Source of the DNA: Kalmanozyma brasiliensis GHG001
Lineage: Eukaryota > Basidiomycota > Ustilaginomycetes > Ustilaginales
Direction of reading: 5' to 3'
Assembly (NCBI RefSeq): GCF_000497045.1
Contig: NW_015961990.1
Location: 496,001 to 560,000 of the forward strand
DNA: 64,000 nucleotides
Shown: positions 1 through 12,250 of the stretch, one piece after another
How positions within the stretch are numbered: position 1 is the first letter of the stretch
Layout: each line of letters starts with the position of its first letter
The notes under the pieces: model-generated
Told to the model about the DNA's origin: nothing
What the model saw: only the letters and a program-made list of their open reading frames with translations
Database searches by the model: none
Program-made: the position numbers and the translations under genes

Positions 1-2554
1 TCCGGACCTCCCTCTGGCACTCGTGCGCTCCTCTTCTTTCATTTCTCATTTCAGTCCCACATTGTCATCGCTGCTCCATCCTGCACTTGTCGTCCCCATC
101 TCTCTTGCATTTATTGTTGTCTTTCTACGTCGCATCCTACTGTCTTCCCTTAATGTTGCTGAATAGTAATCCATCATCCTAAAGACACCGCTTCAGGTGT
201 TTGGATTTCTTGCCCTTTCTACGCTCCCGTTGGGATTGATTGTCAGACTGTACTACGCTTCGTTCCGGATCCTTTTTCATGCCGTAAGTGGAAGATGGAC
301 CTGTCTCATCGCATTGGCATGACAAGTTGCCTCAGCGGGACAAGGATAGGTTGGGTGGGTCTCTGTGGGCTCGAGGCGCTTCCAACAGCGCCAGCCAGCC
401 TCGGCGTCCGTAGGGTCTAACAATGTCAGAAAATGCACCAGCTCGCTCTTCAAGCAGCGCCCCTGCCGTTCACGTCCCAGTGCCAGTCTAACAAGTTCTC
501 ATTTTTCAACGAGAGCCGCGGTCCCAATCTGCGCGTGGGCAGAGTTTTCGGTGTGACACACACAGGCAAGGCGGTGCGCACCGGGAGGAAAGAGTGCACT
601 GAAACATATGAATTGCACCCGAACCGAGCTGCGGCCGCCTCGTTCGAAGTGGCAGCTGATCGTCGAGGTGACCATGATCTACGAGTTGCACTGCAAGCAT
701 TGAACGAGGCTACCACGTTGCGAGCTCGAGGAGCGCGAGAGCCTCGTGGTGATATAGGGCGAACACCGAGACTGACCCGACGAAGGCGTCGCTCTACCTC
801 GATATGAACCCGACTCAAAGGCCGAATTGCCGGGATTCGAACTGCGCCGCCGTCACCAGATACAAATCGAAGCAATTAATCCGGTGTCAATACAATCCGG
901 TCAATCTGCATTTCAGAAGGGAATTTGAAAGGTGAGACTGGCTGCAGGATCTGCCATTCGACGTCACTTTGGTCTCGCCTGCGCCTCGCTTCCGTTCCGC
1001 GCTACCATTTCACCACTGTGTAAGCTTCTGTTGTGGGTCCAACAAAAACCTTATCTGGCTTCCATAATAGGGCGAGGACAATAGTGCGGAGCCAAGGGTC
1101 GGACGAACTTGGGCAAACAGAGTTTGTTCGGTGTTAGCGGTCGCTGTCTGCCGTGGATCATCATGGTCATCATTTGAGTCAGCACGAGATGGCTTCTGGA
1201 AGGCCTGGAACTCTCGGCACCGCCAAAAAGCGAGGGAGAGGAATCCGAGATGGACTCTGGGGAAAAGGATTTTCGCCGTTGCGTTTGTGCCGGCGTTGCT
1301 GTGACTTTGTGGACAAACACCTGCAAGATGCTGCCACTCGGGTTGCCACCTTTTTGGCTTTGTTTGCTGCAGCACTTCATGGCCGGCAAAGCTTGATCTG
1401 CGTTTCCTGACAGCCTGCAGTGTGGGTTGCGTTAGTGCTGAACAAGTCGACCGTGGGAAATGCGTGAGAACCCTTATATTAGCACAAGCCTCGGGTCATA
1501 CACAAAAGCACATGGATCAACTCGGATGGGTTTCCGAGGTCGATCGTGTGTGCCTGCACACAGCTCTGGTTTGAGTCTGGGCGATGAGAGGATGTGCCAA
1601 GTGCTTACTCAACCTCGCTTCGTCACGTAGCTCCAGCGATTTGATGCCGTGCGACTGTCTCTAGTTCGGAACGACCGAAACCTCCTGTTCCAGGCCGTTT
1701 GTTTGATGGCGCACCAGGCCAACGGTTCACAGCAGCAAGCATCACAAGGCGACACGGCAACTGGTTCACCGAATTCGCAAAGACAACGGCGTCGCAGCCA
1801 GACGGACTTTAGAAATTTTCCACCCAGCAGCAGCAGCAGCACCAGCAGCAGCAAAGAGGGCGTTTCCCCACCTTCCCGCGCTCGCCAAGGGAAAAACGGC
1901 AAGCCAAGTCTTGACTTTCATTGTCTGCCCAGCGTCCGTCGTGCTCGCGAGACCGTCAGATCCGAGATTGTGGCATTGCCACTCCTCCCTCTTCGCTGTT
2001 TCCGACGGATACCGCTGTGTGTCTTCATCGCCATCATCACCATCCTTCGTTCCTACTCACATCTCTAGATACGCTCTCTATAATACCGTTGGCCGTTCTT
2101 CTCTGCATCCTCTCTAATTCGGGCTCGCCTTCACTTGCTCTATCTACCCGGCATTCCTCGTACTCTTCAACCTTCATTGAGCCGACACTTCAGCAAGAGC
2201 TACCGCAGACATACTCTCAGCCTCAGCATCGTCGCTTAATCTATATAGCAGCATCAACAGCATCGCTTCCATCAGGAGGAGCCATTCGTCGGATCTAACC
2301 TGCACCTCTGCATTCCATTTCGGAAACCGCCTAGACAGCAATTGAAGCGTTCTGCTATATCTCTGCTCAGTCACACATAGCATCCTCGCCTCTGGCCAGC
2401 AGCGCTTGATGCCGTTTCAAACTTAAATTTGCACGGCTTCAGTCTCGACACTCGACGCTGGAGTCCAGCTGACTAGGCTCATCCGACAAAAGGTCACATT
2501 CATCACTACCGACGGAACACAGAACCACCGACATCGATCGGCTTCCCTCCGACC
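1..2554. other. Gene-poor left flank
   Basis: I can support no gene here. Open frames are short, overlap on both strands and encode Arg/Ser-rich sequence with no recognisable motif. The last kilobase is rich in pyrimidines and CAG/CATC-type simple sequence, including an interrupted CAG run near 1828-1853. That would suit a promoter and long 5' leader for the gene that starts at 2555. A tRNA-like B-box on the minus strand near 825-842 was examined and rejected. Confidence 0.5.
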
Positions 2555-4480
2555 ATGCCGCACCTCCCGCGCGTGTCCGCCTTCCCCATCGCCGCCGAGC
2601 GCAGCATCATCACCGCAGCCGGCGCAGCTCTTCACATTCCGGCCAAGGAGAAGGCCTCTCCACTCATCGGGCAGCTCGCACCCGAAATCGTCGCCCAGGA
2701 TCATCTCGGGCGCGAAGTCTCGCTCCACTCCACCATCTCGCTCGGTCGACCCATCGTGCTCTACTTCTTCCCGCTGGCCGGGTCGCCGCATTGCACCAAG
2801 GAGTCGTGCTCTTTCCGCGATGCCGTGGGGACATCGCCCGTTTTCAACGATCTCAATGCGGTGGTAATCGGTATTTCCCAGGACCCGCCCTCTCGATCGC
2901 GGCGCTTCGTCGACGAGCACCATCTAGGTTTTCGGATCTTGCACGATGAGAACCGCCAGATCATGGATGCGTGGGGAGTAGGTCGCGGGTTGATGGGCCT
3001 CATCGACGGCAGGTGTACATTCATCATCGACCAAGACGGCGTCGTACGAGCCATGCTCGATGGCGTATGGGACTACAAAGGTCATCGCGACTTTGCCGAA
3101 AAGTGGCTCTGCCGGATCGAGCACGAGCTGTCGGGTCGCGAGCGTTTCTATGTCGAGCACGAGGCGGATGAGTCCGTAGCATGCGACGAAATGACACGCA
3201 ACGTCCGGGTTGTGTACGGAGAAGTGGTGCCAGGGCGCGGGATCGCCACTGCACCACGATTCGGCGCAGCACCAGCAGCTACTAAGGGCAAGAGCTCCAA
3301 GTCAACCACGGCAGAGTCGAGTGCCATCGCCCGCTCTTCGTCGGCGGAAGGGGAGAAGGTCCCGCGGATGAAATCGCGACGCAATCTTCGAAACTGGCTC
3401 CGCCCCGGTGGCGTGACATACGACGAGCCGCTCCACGTCGACTCCCGCGTCAACCGGAGTGCGGACGATTTCCAACAGCGCGGTGCTGACCGGGTCGGTG
3501 CGCGATCCGTAGACAAGGCGAGCCGTGTGCGCTCCGGCATGTCCGCAGACCACGCGTCCGTCATTGCGCGGGACTTTGCCGAGCTGGGTCTTCGTTCGCG
3601 TCAAGGCTCTGGTTCAGGTTCGGGCTATGCGACGCCATCCACCATCAGCGCACGATCAGTCTCAACCGGCGAAACGAGCCACACGAGTCCCGGGTTGGAG
3701 CATGCGACCAAGCTCGCGGCTGCCATTAAGAGCGGCATTGCCAATCCCGAGCTTGAGCGATCTGGATCGGCGAGGCGGCGCGACACCGGGACGGTGAGAC
3801 CCACCCGATCCAGCTCGCTGCTCAAGAAAGCCGAGACTACCACGGATACAGATGCAAAGGTGGACGGGATGGTCTATGCCAATGGAAACATTGCCAAGAT
3901 GCCTCTTTTGCCGTCGGGTGAGAGGAGCACGGACAGCAAGGCCGCGACTCGGGGTGGCGGTCCGAGCGGGCATAGCGGAGACAGCTCTATTGGGTCTACC
4001 AACGGCTCCTCACTTCCTGTTCCGCCACGAGCGCGCGCCGTGGCAGCCGCCGCGAGTGCCAGGCTGTCTGCCCACTCGGCGAGCAGACCTGCCGACGACG
4101 ATGAGGGGTACGATACGGATCGTGCCACTTCCACACCCATGAAGACCTCACTGTCCAACGGCCCCTGCCCTCGTGCTCTACCACCACAATCGCCCGCGCT
4201 ATCCTACGCACCCCCCACCCTCCCCTCCTCCTGGTCCACCCCACACACGCGTCGTCCCTCCACCCAAACCCTGGATAGCCCATCACTCGATCGAAACGGG
4301 CCGTTTTTCACCCACCGTCCGTCGCTAGATCCCGCCGCCAGCATTTCGGGGGATCGACGCCTCAGCGCTACTCCCAGCCTGACTCCCAGTCAGATCAGCA
4401 CCAGCATGGCCGGCAGCGAGTACGAGTATTCGCCCAGCTTGAATGGGAGCACGCATACGTTTGGTGGATTGGAGGATTGA
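2555..4480 (+). CDS. Peroxiredoxin (BCP/PrxQ-like) domain protein with long disordered tail
   Basis: Single-exon 641-residue protein. Residues about 36-190 form an AhpC/TSA thioredoxin-like fold. The segment SPHCTKESCSFRD carries Cys80 and Cys85, the five-residue spacing of peroxidatic and resolving cysteines in bacterial BCP and plant PrxQ. It is therefore likely to reduce hydroperoxides using thioredoxin. From about residue 230 to the end the sequence is Ser/Arg/Pro-rich, low in complexity and has many Ser-Pro and Thr-Pro sites, so it is probably disordered and phosphorylated. PrxQ-type enzymes are usually near 150-220 residues, so the extra 400 or more are unusual. The start has ACC before ATG. 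It converges with CKS1. The domain call is firm; the role of the tail is unknown. Confidence 0.8.
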   Translation: MPHLPRVSAFPIAAERSIITAAGAALHIPAKEKASPLIGQLAPEIVAQDHLGREVSLHSTISLGRPIVLYFFPLAGSPHCTKESCSFRDAVGTSPVFNDLNAVVIGISQDPPSRSRRFVDEHHLGFRILHDENRQIMDAWGVGRGLMGLIDGRCTFIIDQDGVVRAMLDGVWDYKGHRDFAEKWLCRIEHELSGRERFYVEHEADESVACDEMTRNVRVVYGEVVPGRGIATAPRFGAAPAATKGKSSKSTTAESSAIARSSSAEGEKVPRMKSRRNLRNWLRPGGVTYDEPLHVDSRVNRSADDFQQRGADRVGARSVDKASRVRSGMSADHASVIARDFAELGLRSRQGSGSGSGYATPSTISARSVSTGETSHTSPGLEHATKLAAAIKSGIANPELERSGSARRRDTGTVRPTRSSSLLKKAETTTDTDAKVDGMVYANGNIAKMPLLPSGERSTDSKAATRGGGPSGHSGDSSIGSTNGSSLPVPPRARAVAAAASARLSAHSASRPADDDEGYDTDRATSTPMKTSLSNGPCPRALPPQSPALSYAPPTLPSSWSTPHTRRPSTQTLDSPSLDRNGPFFTHRPSLDPAASISGDRRLSATPSLTPSQISTSMAGSEYEYSPSLNGSTHTFGGLED

Positions 4481-4935
4481 TACTCTTAGACGCGATAATT
4501 GCATTACTTTTTGGACATCGAGACGAGGTGTGTGGTTGATCGAGCCGCTGTGTTTGGGTCGAGTTGATCTGTGTGAGCCCCAAACGCACGGACAAGCATC
4601 AGAATCCGTGCGGCCGTCTCGCTGGGCTCAGCGCCGGACGTTGTTCATCTCAAGACATGCTGCTGCGAAAGCCGGCTGCCGGCTCGCAAGGGAAGAGTCG
4701 TTTACAAACCAGCCCCCACGATCGATCACAAGAAGAGCCGTGTTGGGTCAGCGACGTCCTTGACCCGCACGTCCACTCTGAAACTGTCCAGCTATCAAAG
4801 CGTCGTTCGCACACCACACCACACCCGTCCAAACAGCTTCTTCGCCCACCTCACCAACCCCCCGCACACACCCACATCTGGAACAGGAATCGTCTTGCAT
4901 TTGTACACCACACTGTTTCTGCTTGTGACGAGGCC
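4481..4935. other. Convergent intergenic region
   Basis: The 3' ends of the peroxiredoxin-like gene (+) and CKS1 (-) face each other here. I see no gene or structured element beyond expected 3' untranslated sequence. Confidence 0.5.
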
Positions 4936-5843
4936 TCACTTCTTGCCGTTGGCCTGCGCCTGTGCTGCTGCCTGCTGTGCTTGTGCTGCTTGGTACTGTT
5001 TTTCAAAAGAAGAGGGGAAGCGGGCGGTCAGTGAGGTACGTGGGTGATGGGTGAGCGTTGCTGCGATGTGGCTGCGATCTGGGCGTCGTTTTCAATGCCT
5101 CCAAACAAACGCTTGAATACCGCTGCTCCTCGTTGCAAGCTCCTGTCCCGTCCTGTGGTTGCCTCTCCAACGTCCGTTCATCTTTCCGCCTCCATGCTCA
5201 ATCGCAGCGCAAGGCTGACATGACCGCAAGCCACTGTGAGAGGCTTATCAACTCACCTTTTCCAAAAAGTCCTTCTCGCGGCGGAAGAGCAAGATGTGCG
5301 GTTCGGGCGCATGCACCTCGTAGTGCTCCCAGCCCATGCTCTGCGTGATACCGATGTCGCGCCATTCTTTGACGCTGAGGATGCGCAGCACGCCCGGTTC
5401 CGACGGGTCAAAGTACGTTTCCGGGAGGAGCTTGAGCATTGGTTTGGGGAGGATCACGTGGCTGTTCGTTGGCGGAAACGTCAGCCGGAAGGAGAAATGG
5501 GGCGAAAAGGGAGGGGAGGGTGAAATCAGCATGAGGGTCTGACAATGAAGCTCAGAATAGGGGTCTGAGGATGGGTGCGGGCTGGGAGGGTGAAGACATA
5601 CCGGTACTCCCACTCATCGTCATTGTACTTGTCGCTGTAGTGAATTCTGCGGCGTCAAACGTTCGAGGGTGTTGTCAGTATATGGGGCTCGTCTTTCCGC
5701 TATGCATGCCCCGAGTGAACGCTCGAACGGCTGGAAGACGTCGAGCGAGCAGCTGGCGGGGGCAAGCCAGTGTCGATTGCGCAAACGTACCGCTCGACGT
5801 AATCGTCGTAGGTAGGCTCCTTGACGCCGTCCTCCTTCGACAT
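4936..5843 (-). CDS. CKS1: Cyclin-dependent kinase regulatory subunit Cks1/Suc1
   Basis: Four exons read on the minus strand: 5843-5791, 5646-5602, 5461-5257 and 4995-4936. Introns are 144, 140 and 261 nt, all GT-AG, and the phases join exactly to give 120 residues. The product has the whole Cks fold: [15 protein letters not shown] (residues 21-35), [12 protein letters not shown] and the hinge HAPEPH (83-88), followed by ILLFRRE. Cks proteins bind cyclin-dependent kinase and phosphorylated targets and are needed for cell-cycle progression. The last exon encodes a short Gln/Ala-rich tail ([13 protein letters not shown]) ending in GKK. Fungal Cks proteins often have a low-complexity tail. Family identity is very sure; exon borders are inferred from phase and motif continuity. 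Confidence 0.93.
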
Positions 5844-6488
5844 GATGGCGGCTTATTTATACGGCTGGCTCGTTGTGTTGTCTGATGCTAGGATGAGATG
5901 GCGCTCGTGTGTCCGCTCGAGGGGCTTGCGTAGCTCTTGAATGTCTCCGGTCTCAAGCTTGTATCCGCACCTGTACAGGAGGGGCTGCTCTCTATTCTAC
6001 GAGTGCGGGTGGTAGAGGGGAAAGGACTTCGAGGCTGCTCGCTCTCCTGTTGCGCTGTCGATTTGGGTCGTCCAGGGTGATGATGGCGAGCGGAACGAAG
6101 AAGCGACGGAATGCGGAGGTGTTGGGTTGCGGAAAGGAAAGAAGCGCACAGGCTCGCTCGGGAATGAATGAATGGAAAAAGCGCGCTCTCTCTTCATCTC
6201 ATTCTGCGCAGCGCAGCGCTCTTTCAGCCAGCACTCACACTCAAATTTCCAGGTGTTGGTCTCTTTGGGCGGGCGAGCGAGCGGCGCGTCTTTTGTTCGC
6301 TGCGCGGTTCTGCTTCCCCCGCTGCGCTCCAAATTTAGGATTCCGCCTGCGCTCCTCAACCACGCGACAAGAGCATCCAAGTTGGCTCAAAGGCTCGTCA
6401 CTTCACCTTGTCACACTTTGAGGGCGTAGAATAGAGAAAGCGGAACTGGTATTTGACATTCTTCATCTGCGACACATGCGAGACCCGT
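5844..6488. other. Spacer between CKS1 and SEC24
   Basis: Contains the upstream region of CKS1 and the 3' end of SEC24, which lie in tandem on the minus strand. Open frames on both strands are short and carry no recognisable motif. No other feature was seen. Confidence 0.5.
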
Positions 6489-9464
6489 CTACGACCCGCC
6501 ATTCACCTTGTCCCTCAGCTGACCGATGAACTGCATGTAGCTCGGTGTCTGCTCGAACCTGTCCTCGATCAGCAGGCTCAGGGCCCACAGGCGCAGACTC
6601 GGCTCGCCGTCCTCCTTGACCACGTACAGGTGCGGGCGGTAGGGACCTCGTCGGCTCTCCCTGATCCTCTGTACAATCGCATTAACGCGCTGGTTCATGC
6701 TGTTGTCCAGCTTGGGAAGCGTCGTCTTGCCACCGCGCAGCGTGCCGTAGTTGGCCACGTCAAACACGTCCATGCACAGCTGCGGCACCGCTTCGCGACC
6801 AACCCAGAGGAAGATGTTCTGTCCGTCTTCGATGAGGTACAGCCCGTGACGCTCGAATCGTTCGGAGGTGAGGTTGAGCTTGAGAGGCATCACAAAGCCC
6901 TTTTCTGCCACCGTGGTGCCGGCTTCGGGGGCCATGTTGTGCAGGCAGTAGAAGCTCGGATGGATGTAGGGGATCAGCTGCTGCGCCGGCAGCGTCGTGA
7001 GCAGTGCTTGAGCGTAGGCACGCAGATCCGACGGGATCGAAGACGACTGTCGGATACCGACGTGCTTGAGCAGGGAAAGCACCAGCAATGGCAACTGCGC
7101 CATGTTCTGCGCGATCGCAAGCTGAGGGCTGGCGCCGGAGCCTGCCGAGGTCATGGTCGACTTGTACGTCGAGAAGACGTCGACCAGCTTGTTGAACAGC
7201 GCATCGCGAGCGTCCTCGAGTCGAGAGTGGATCGCACGCTCCACCGCCTTGTTGGCCAGAAGCGTGGCGATGGCGACCTGATCGGCGTTGGCATACACTT
7301 CGGACATGGAGCTGGTGGTCGGCAGCGCCAGGTTGACGACACGGATCCGACGCTCGCCCGAGCTGGTACTGTGCAGCACCACCGACTGGAACACGACAAA
7401 GGGTGCGGTGATCGTCTCTTCAATCTCGCACTCGATGGCGTAGCTCTGGTCGAGCGGCACAGCGGGCAGAGCCAGCAGATCGGTGGATCGAACGAAAAAG
7501 TTGCCGTGGAAGGCAGTGGCGCGAATACCCTTGGTGGCTCGCAGACGCAGCACAGCCTCGTAGCTGATGGGACTGGCGAGCACCTCAGAGAACTCGTGCG
7601 AGAACTTGACAGCGTCTTCAGATCGGCCGGCGTGGAAGGCCGGGTAGAAGAAGGTCTGACCACCCGTGTAGCGTGGAAGGCACGAGAGCGTGGCGACATC
7701 GGTGTACGAGGGCGCGAAGAGGAACATGTCGACCGAGACTTGCGATCGGGAGCAGTCGATGGGGAAGGTCTTGTAAAAGGTGGATGCCGCAGCCAAAAGG
7801 GTGCTCTCCTTGGCAGTGCCGAGCAGCTTGGGGTCCTCTCGACTCTTGAGCGCGCCAGGTCCGACGCTGGGGAGCGAGGCGGTGAGCACCATAATCTTAC
7901 CGCCGATGGGCGAGATGAGCTTGTACGCAGCTTGCAAGGCAGCACCGAGCGCGGATCCCGTGACGAGCGAGTCCTTGTACATGTCGCCTAGCCTCTGCAA
8001 CAACGCGTCGACACCGGCTCTGCATTCAGTAAGGTTGACGAGCAGGTCGTTGGGCTTGGGCAGGAAGACGTCATCCAGGTCGCTGACGACGAGCATCTCG
8101 GGTTCAGTGCTCTCGGGAGTGATGCTGAAGAAGTGAAGGCTGGTGTCGACACCGATGATGCAGATCTTGGCGCGGTTGTCCGAGTTGGGCAGGCGGTCGA
8201 GCGTTTCGAGAATGGTGCGAGCAGCGGTTGCGACCATACCGCTGTTGATGGCCTGGTAGCTGACGTCGATGAGGAACGTGTAGACGGGAGGCTGAGGAGG
8301 TCGAACCATGTATTCGCGAGGAGCGATGAACTCGACGACGCTGTGGTTGAGCTCGGCTCGCTGCCATCGGTCTGCTGGCTGATTGGTCTCCGAGTTCCAG
8401 TCAAAGAGCTGAGGTACTTCATTGCTGATGTTGCACATGCAGCACTTCCAGCGATTGCCGTTCTCGATGAAGGTGACGTAGGGGTTGATGTAGGTTCGGC
8501 ACCTGCGACAACGCGCGATGACGGTGTCGGTCACGACCGGCACGGGCTCGTCACCGTCTGCCTCACGCACAGAGCGATAAGGACAAAGGATGAGACCGAG
8601 GGGGATCTTGGACTTTTGGAGGAGCGAGGAGGTGGTGGGAACGGCGTTGAGCGTGGATCGCTGGTAGGAAGGATCGGCGTTGGCTTTGGGGTTGGTCGAG
8701 ACGCATGCGTTGGGCGGCAGACGGATCTCGGGAGGAGGACGTTCAAGTTCGTTGACATTGGGCTGAGCGCCGCTGATGTTGACGGTCTGAAGAGTGCTGA
8801 GCTTCTGCGCCATACCACCCGCGCCCATTCCACCGCCCACGCCCATGCCCTGGAACTGATTTGTGAGGCCATGGACACCACCAGCAGCGTAGCCGGGCGC
8901 AGCGCCAACAGCTGATGCACCAGGAGCGGGAGACATGCCAGGAGCGCCAGGAGCAGGCTGAGCGGCACCACCGTACTGCGAGGGAGCCTGTTCTGGAGCG
9001 CCAGGAGTGAAGAGCTGAGGCTGAGCATCTTGGGCGCCGGGGTAACCAGAAGCAGCAGTGGCACCAGCATCAAACCCACCGGCATAGCTGATACTGTTGG
9101 CGGCGAGGTGAGCTGTTGGGTAGGCGCGTCTTCGGCTAGCACCAGGACCGACGGAAGCCTGCGAAGGAGAGCCCGCAGCAGAAGGGCTGAGAGGAGCGCC
9201 AGGACCATGCTGTGGAATGGGACTGAGAGACGGGCCTCGCATGCCGGATGGTGGCTGGATGGAAGGCATCGACATTCGCGCCTGACCTTGAGGGTGGGTA
9301 GGACGCTGCTGCTGCTGTTGCGAAGGCGCCGCACCACCGGGTCCAGCGGAGGGGGGCTGCCAGCTGGTTCGGCCGGTCGCTGTCTCTACAAAAACCTGAC
9401 GACCCGCATTTTGGTCCCACTGCGAGACCCAGCCGGGAGGCAGCTGAGGCGGCGGTTGAGCCAT
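6489..9464 (-). CDS. SEC24: COPII coat cargo-binding subunit Sec24 with N-terminal WW domain
   Basis: Single exon, 991 residues. The core is clearly Sec24: a zinc finger with Cys319, Cys322, Cys341 and Cys344, a trunk starting near [14 protein letters not shown], beta-sandwich and helical regions, and a C-terminal gelsolin-like domain ([15 protein letters not shown]). Sec24 pairs with Sec23 on ER membranes and selects cargo for COPII vesicles. Residues about 9-38 form a WW domain with Trp12 and Trp35 (PPGWVSQWD and TGRTSWQPP). Residues 40-240 are Pro/Gly/Ala/Gln-rich. Budding yeast and animal Sec24 have disordered proline-rich N termini, and I know of no WW domain there, so this fusion deserves attention. 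The start ATG directly precedes the WW domain in one open frame, so it is not a frame-joining artefact. Confidence 0.95.
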   Translation of the reverse strand: MAQPPPQLPPGWVSQWDQNAGRQVFVETATGRTSWQPPSAGPGGAAPSQQQQQRPTHPQGQARMSMPSIQPPSGMRGPSLSPIPQHGPGAPLSPSAAGSPSQASVGPGASRRRAYPTAHLAANSISYAGGFDAGATAASGYPGAQDAQPQLFTPGAPEQAPSQYGGAAQPAPGAPGMSPAPGASAVGAAPGYAAGGVHGLTNQFQGMGVGGGMGAGGMAQKLSTLQTVNISGAQPNVNELERPPPEIRLPPNACVSTNPKANADPSYQRSTLNAVPTTSSLLQKSKIPLGLILCPYRSVREADGDEPVPVVTDTVIARCRRCRTYINPYVTFIENGNRWKCCMCNISNEVPQLFDWNSETNQPADRWQRAELNHSVVEFIAPREYMVRPPQPPVYTFLIDVSYQAINSGMVATAARTILETLDRLPNSDNRAKICIIGVDTSLHFFSITPESTEPEMLVVSDLDDVFLPKPNDLLVNLTECRAGVDALLQRLGDMYKDSLVTGSALGAALQAAYKLISPIGGKIMVLTASLPSVGPGALKSREDPKLLGTAKESTLLAAASTFYKTFPIDCSRSQVSVDMFLFAPSYTDVATLSCLPRYTGGQTFFYPAFHAGRSEDAVKFSHEFSEVLASPISYEAVLRLRATKGIRATAFHGNFFVRSTDLLALPAVPLDQSYAIECEIEETITAPFVVFQSVVLHSTSSGERRIRVVNLALPTTSSMSEVYANADQVAIATLLANKAVERAIHSRLEDARDALFNKLVDVFSTYKSTMTSAGSGASPQLAIAQNMAQLPLLVLSLLKHVGIRQSSSIPSDLRAYAQALLTTLPAQQLIPYIHPSFYCLHNMAPEAGTTVAEKGFVMPLKLNLTSERFERHGLYLIEDGQNIFLWVGREAVPQLCMDVFDVANYGTLRGGKTTLPKLDNSMNQRVNAIVQRIRESRRGPYRPHLYVVKEDGEPSLRLWALSLLIEDRFEQTPSYMQFIGQLRDKVNGGS

Positions 9465-10188
9465 ATTGTGGTGCGAGGCGAACAGTTGGTCGCAACCTGC
9501 GTGAACGAAATGAGTGTCGTGGTAGTGCGCCTTCCAGTCGTTGGGTGGATGCGGTACGAATCAAGACGACCGAGTCGAGATGGCTGGAATTGGTGGGACG
9601 CTGGATGGATGGATGGGTGGACCAAGAGGCACCTGCTCGATGAAGGCGGTGAGCAGAGATGCGAAGAGGCGAGGACGGGCGTGATGATGAGAAGGAAGGA
9701 GTGGTGAGCAGCTGATTCTTCACGCTGTCTCGAGAACACGACACCTGGCAGCGTGGAGACAGATTCAGAGGCTCAGCAGCGGAGGGCGTGTGCAATCTGC
9801 GGATTGGCTGGGCGTTGGCCGGTCGAGCCACCTTGGCTTCGCTCTCCTCGCTTTCTGTCTCAAGAAGATTCAACTTGCAAGGCAGCACAGCGCGGAACGT
9901 GAATTTCAAGGTGGAATTTAGAATCGACTGACCTTGAGCAGAGCAGGGCTTGTCCCTTCCACGCTGTCACCCTCACAAACATGAACGAGATCGGACTTTG
10001 CAGTGTCAGATCGGGTCAGATCCTCAGACGAGACCCTCTTCCTCAAATTTGGTGCCGTCAAAGCGTAGCCGGCTTCCGCAGGTCTTCTTCTCATCCTTTT
10101 CACCTCTCCCGCACCCTCAAGTCGTCTCATCAAGACATCAACGCTCCCCTGTCCGTTGCTCAGAAAGAGGTAGCATAGACGGTCGGAG
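9465..10188. promoter_or_regulatory. Divergent promoter region, SEC24 / RBM25-like
   Basis: This 724-nt stretch separates two genes that start away from each other, so it probably holds both promoters. A short GGAT-type tandem run lies near 9605-9620. I found no clear TATA box or known operator. Confidence 0.45.
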
Positions 10189-12250
10189 ATGTCGCGCCGC
10201 GGCCATGGATCCAACTGGCAGGGCTCGCATAACCCCAACATGGCACCGCTACCAGCAAGACCACGCGGAGGCATAGGCAGTTCCAGCTCCAGCACACCCG
10301 GCTACGGCGGCCACTCTGCCTCACCTCATTCTGGCTACGGCAGTCCCAGCATACGAACACCTGCGTACGGCGACACACGCAGTCCTCTTCCCGAGCATGC
10401 TTCCTCCTCTGCATCCTCTTCGGGTCCTGAAGGCGCAACGACGCTCTTTGTGGGCAGCATTTCACCCGGCATCTCCGACTCGTGGCTCACTCAGCTGCTC
10501 GAAGCGTGCGGCAACCTCCGATCCCTCAAGAGGGCCACCAAGGCGTTTGGATTCGCCGAGTATGCGGATCCGGACTCGGTGCTTCGCGCGATCGAGGTGC
10601 TCCACGGACGAGAGCTGCCGTCGATGGGAGCGGAAGCTTCGGCGCCGTCCAAGAAGCTTCTCGTCAAGGCAGACGAGCGCACCAAGCGCTTCTTGGACAA
10701 CTATCAGCAGGGCCGCACTGCTTCCTCCGATGACAGGTCAAGAGAGGGTCGAGCGCTGGCGGCAGTCAAGGACATCGTGCGCAAGATGTCGGATCCTCAT
10801 GCCGAAGTCGAGACTGATCCTTCAAAGCCTGGCTACGTCGTTCCTGATCATCTCAAGGATCTTCCACCGGAGGAGCTACCAGAAGATCAGCGAGCTACCG
10901 TGCTTTCTGAGATCGAGCAGTTCCGTCTGCAAGCCGCGGCAAGAGATGCCGAGACCAAACGCAGAGAAGCAGAATACGAAAGGCAGAGAGCCGTAGAGCG
11001 TGCTAGGAGGGAGAATATGCAGGCTACAGCAGCAGCGTCTTCCTCGTCCTCTACACGGAATGGCCGCCCAGCCGACGACCCGCAGAGCTATCGCAGACCC
11101 GTCGAGTTCCACGCTGCTTCCTACGACCCCAAGACAGATGCGGCGCGCGAGCCAGAGGAAGTGGACGAGCTTGCAGAGCAGGAACGACAAGAACGCAAAA
11201 AAGCGGCAGCAGCAGCTCGTGCAGCCGATGCCGAACGAGCCTATCTTGTACGCGAACGTCAACGTCTTGCGCATTGGGACAAGGAGCAGGACCGCGAGCA
11301 GGTTGAAGCGGAAAAGTGGGAGCGCGAAGGTGTTGCCATGCTCCGAAGGTACGAGGATTGGAGTGACGACAGCGCGACACGTAAGGAACTTTTCTACACC
11401 GACCGACAACGATGGCGTCAATTCCGCGCATCGGCGAGACGCAGAGAGGAAGAGGCAGACGGAAGGGATCGTGTCGCCGAAGCCGCAGAGAAGGCTCGAG
11501 CTCAGCAGGAGAGCGAGGACTTCTTGGCAGTGCAGGCTGCCGAGATGGCAAAACTCACCGAGCAGCAGCGCGCGTCCGGCGTGTTGGTGCAGGAAGGCGG
11601 TGCGCTTGCGCCGATCAAGTTCAACTTTGCCGGCAGCAACAGCAAAGCGGACAAAGCAGACGCTGGTGCTGGCGTTGCAATCGCGACGAATGGGGCGAGT
11701 GCGCAGCACGGCGCTGGTGTGGCAGTCAAGACCGCACCGGCTGTGCTCGGCGACGCCGACGAGGATGAGCAGTCCAAACGCACAGGCAGACTCAAGCACA
11801 TCAAGCTCGACAACGATCTGCCGGAAGACGTCAAGGCGGCTAAATTGGCTCAGCTGGCAGACACGTTGCCCAAGGATACGGCATCGCTGTTCGCACAGTC
11901 GCCCAAGTGGGAGTACGTCGACGAACGAATCATCCAGTTCAAGTACAGGCCTTGGGCCGATGCCGAGATCGAAGAGAGTCTCGGCGAGAAGGTGGATGAG
12001 TTGGTGACGGTCATCATCGAGGCATTGCAGAATCAGTCGAGCGCGACGGCGCTCGTGGAGCAGGTCGAGCCAGTGAGTTTCACTATTGCCATCGAGTATG
12101 AAGACCCTTTGAAGCGATTACTGATTATATGTCTCCTCTCATCTTCGATCCATACAGGTTCTGGCAGACGAAGCCGAAGCGTTTGTCGACAAGCTCTGGC
12201 GCCTCGTCATTGTCGATTCGCTCGCCGCCGCCGAGGGTATCAACGTCTAG
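10189..12250 (+). CDS. RBM25-like splicing factor (RRM + coiled coil + PWI)
   Basis: Two exons, 10189-12072 and 12158-12250, give 658 residues. The 85-nt intron (gtgagt...acag) splits the PWI domain; without splicing the frame runs into unrelated sequence, and with it the domain ends properly in ...VIVDSLAAAEGINV. Order: a Ser/Gly-rich N terminus; an RRM at about 84-165 with RNP2-like LFVGSI and RNP1-like KAFGFAEYA; a long Arg/Glu/Ala-rich region at about 240-480 that resembles the RE-rich coiled part of RBM25; then a PWI domain from about 560. RBM25 and yeast Snu71 associate with U1 snRNP and influence 5' splice-site choice. The architecture fits this family well; exact orthology was not tested. 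Confidence 0.85.

Noticed and set aside
810..1025. tRNA-like A and B boxes on the minus strand (GTTCGAATCCC near 825-842; TGGTGAAATGGTAGCGCG near 995-1015)
   Set aside because: The T arm around the B-box does not pair, no acceptor stem can be formed, and the boxes are about 160 nt apart. At best a decayed relic.
6453..7991. Long plus-strand frame opposite SEC24 (512 codons)
   Set aside because: It is the antisense shadow of the conserved Sec24 coding frame; no independent protein pattern.
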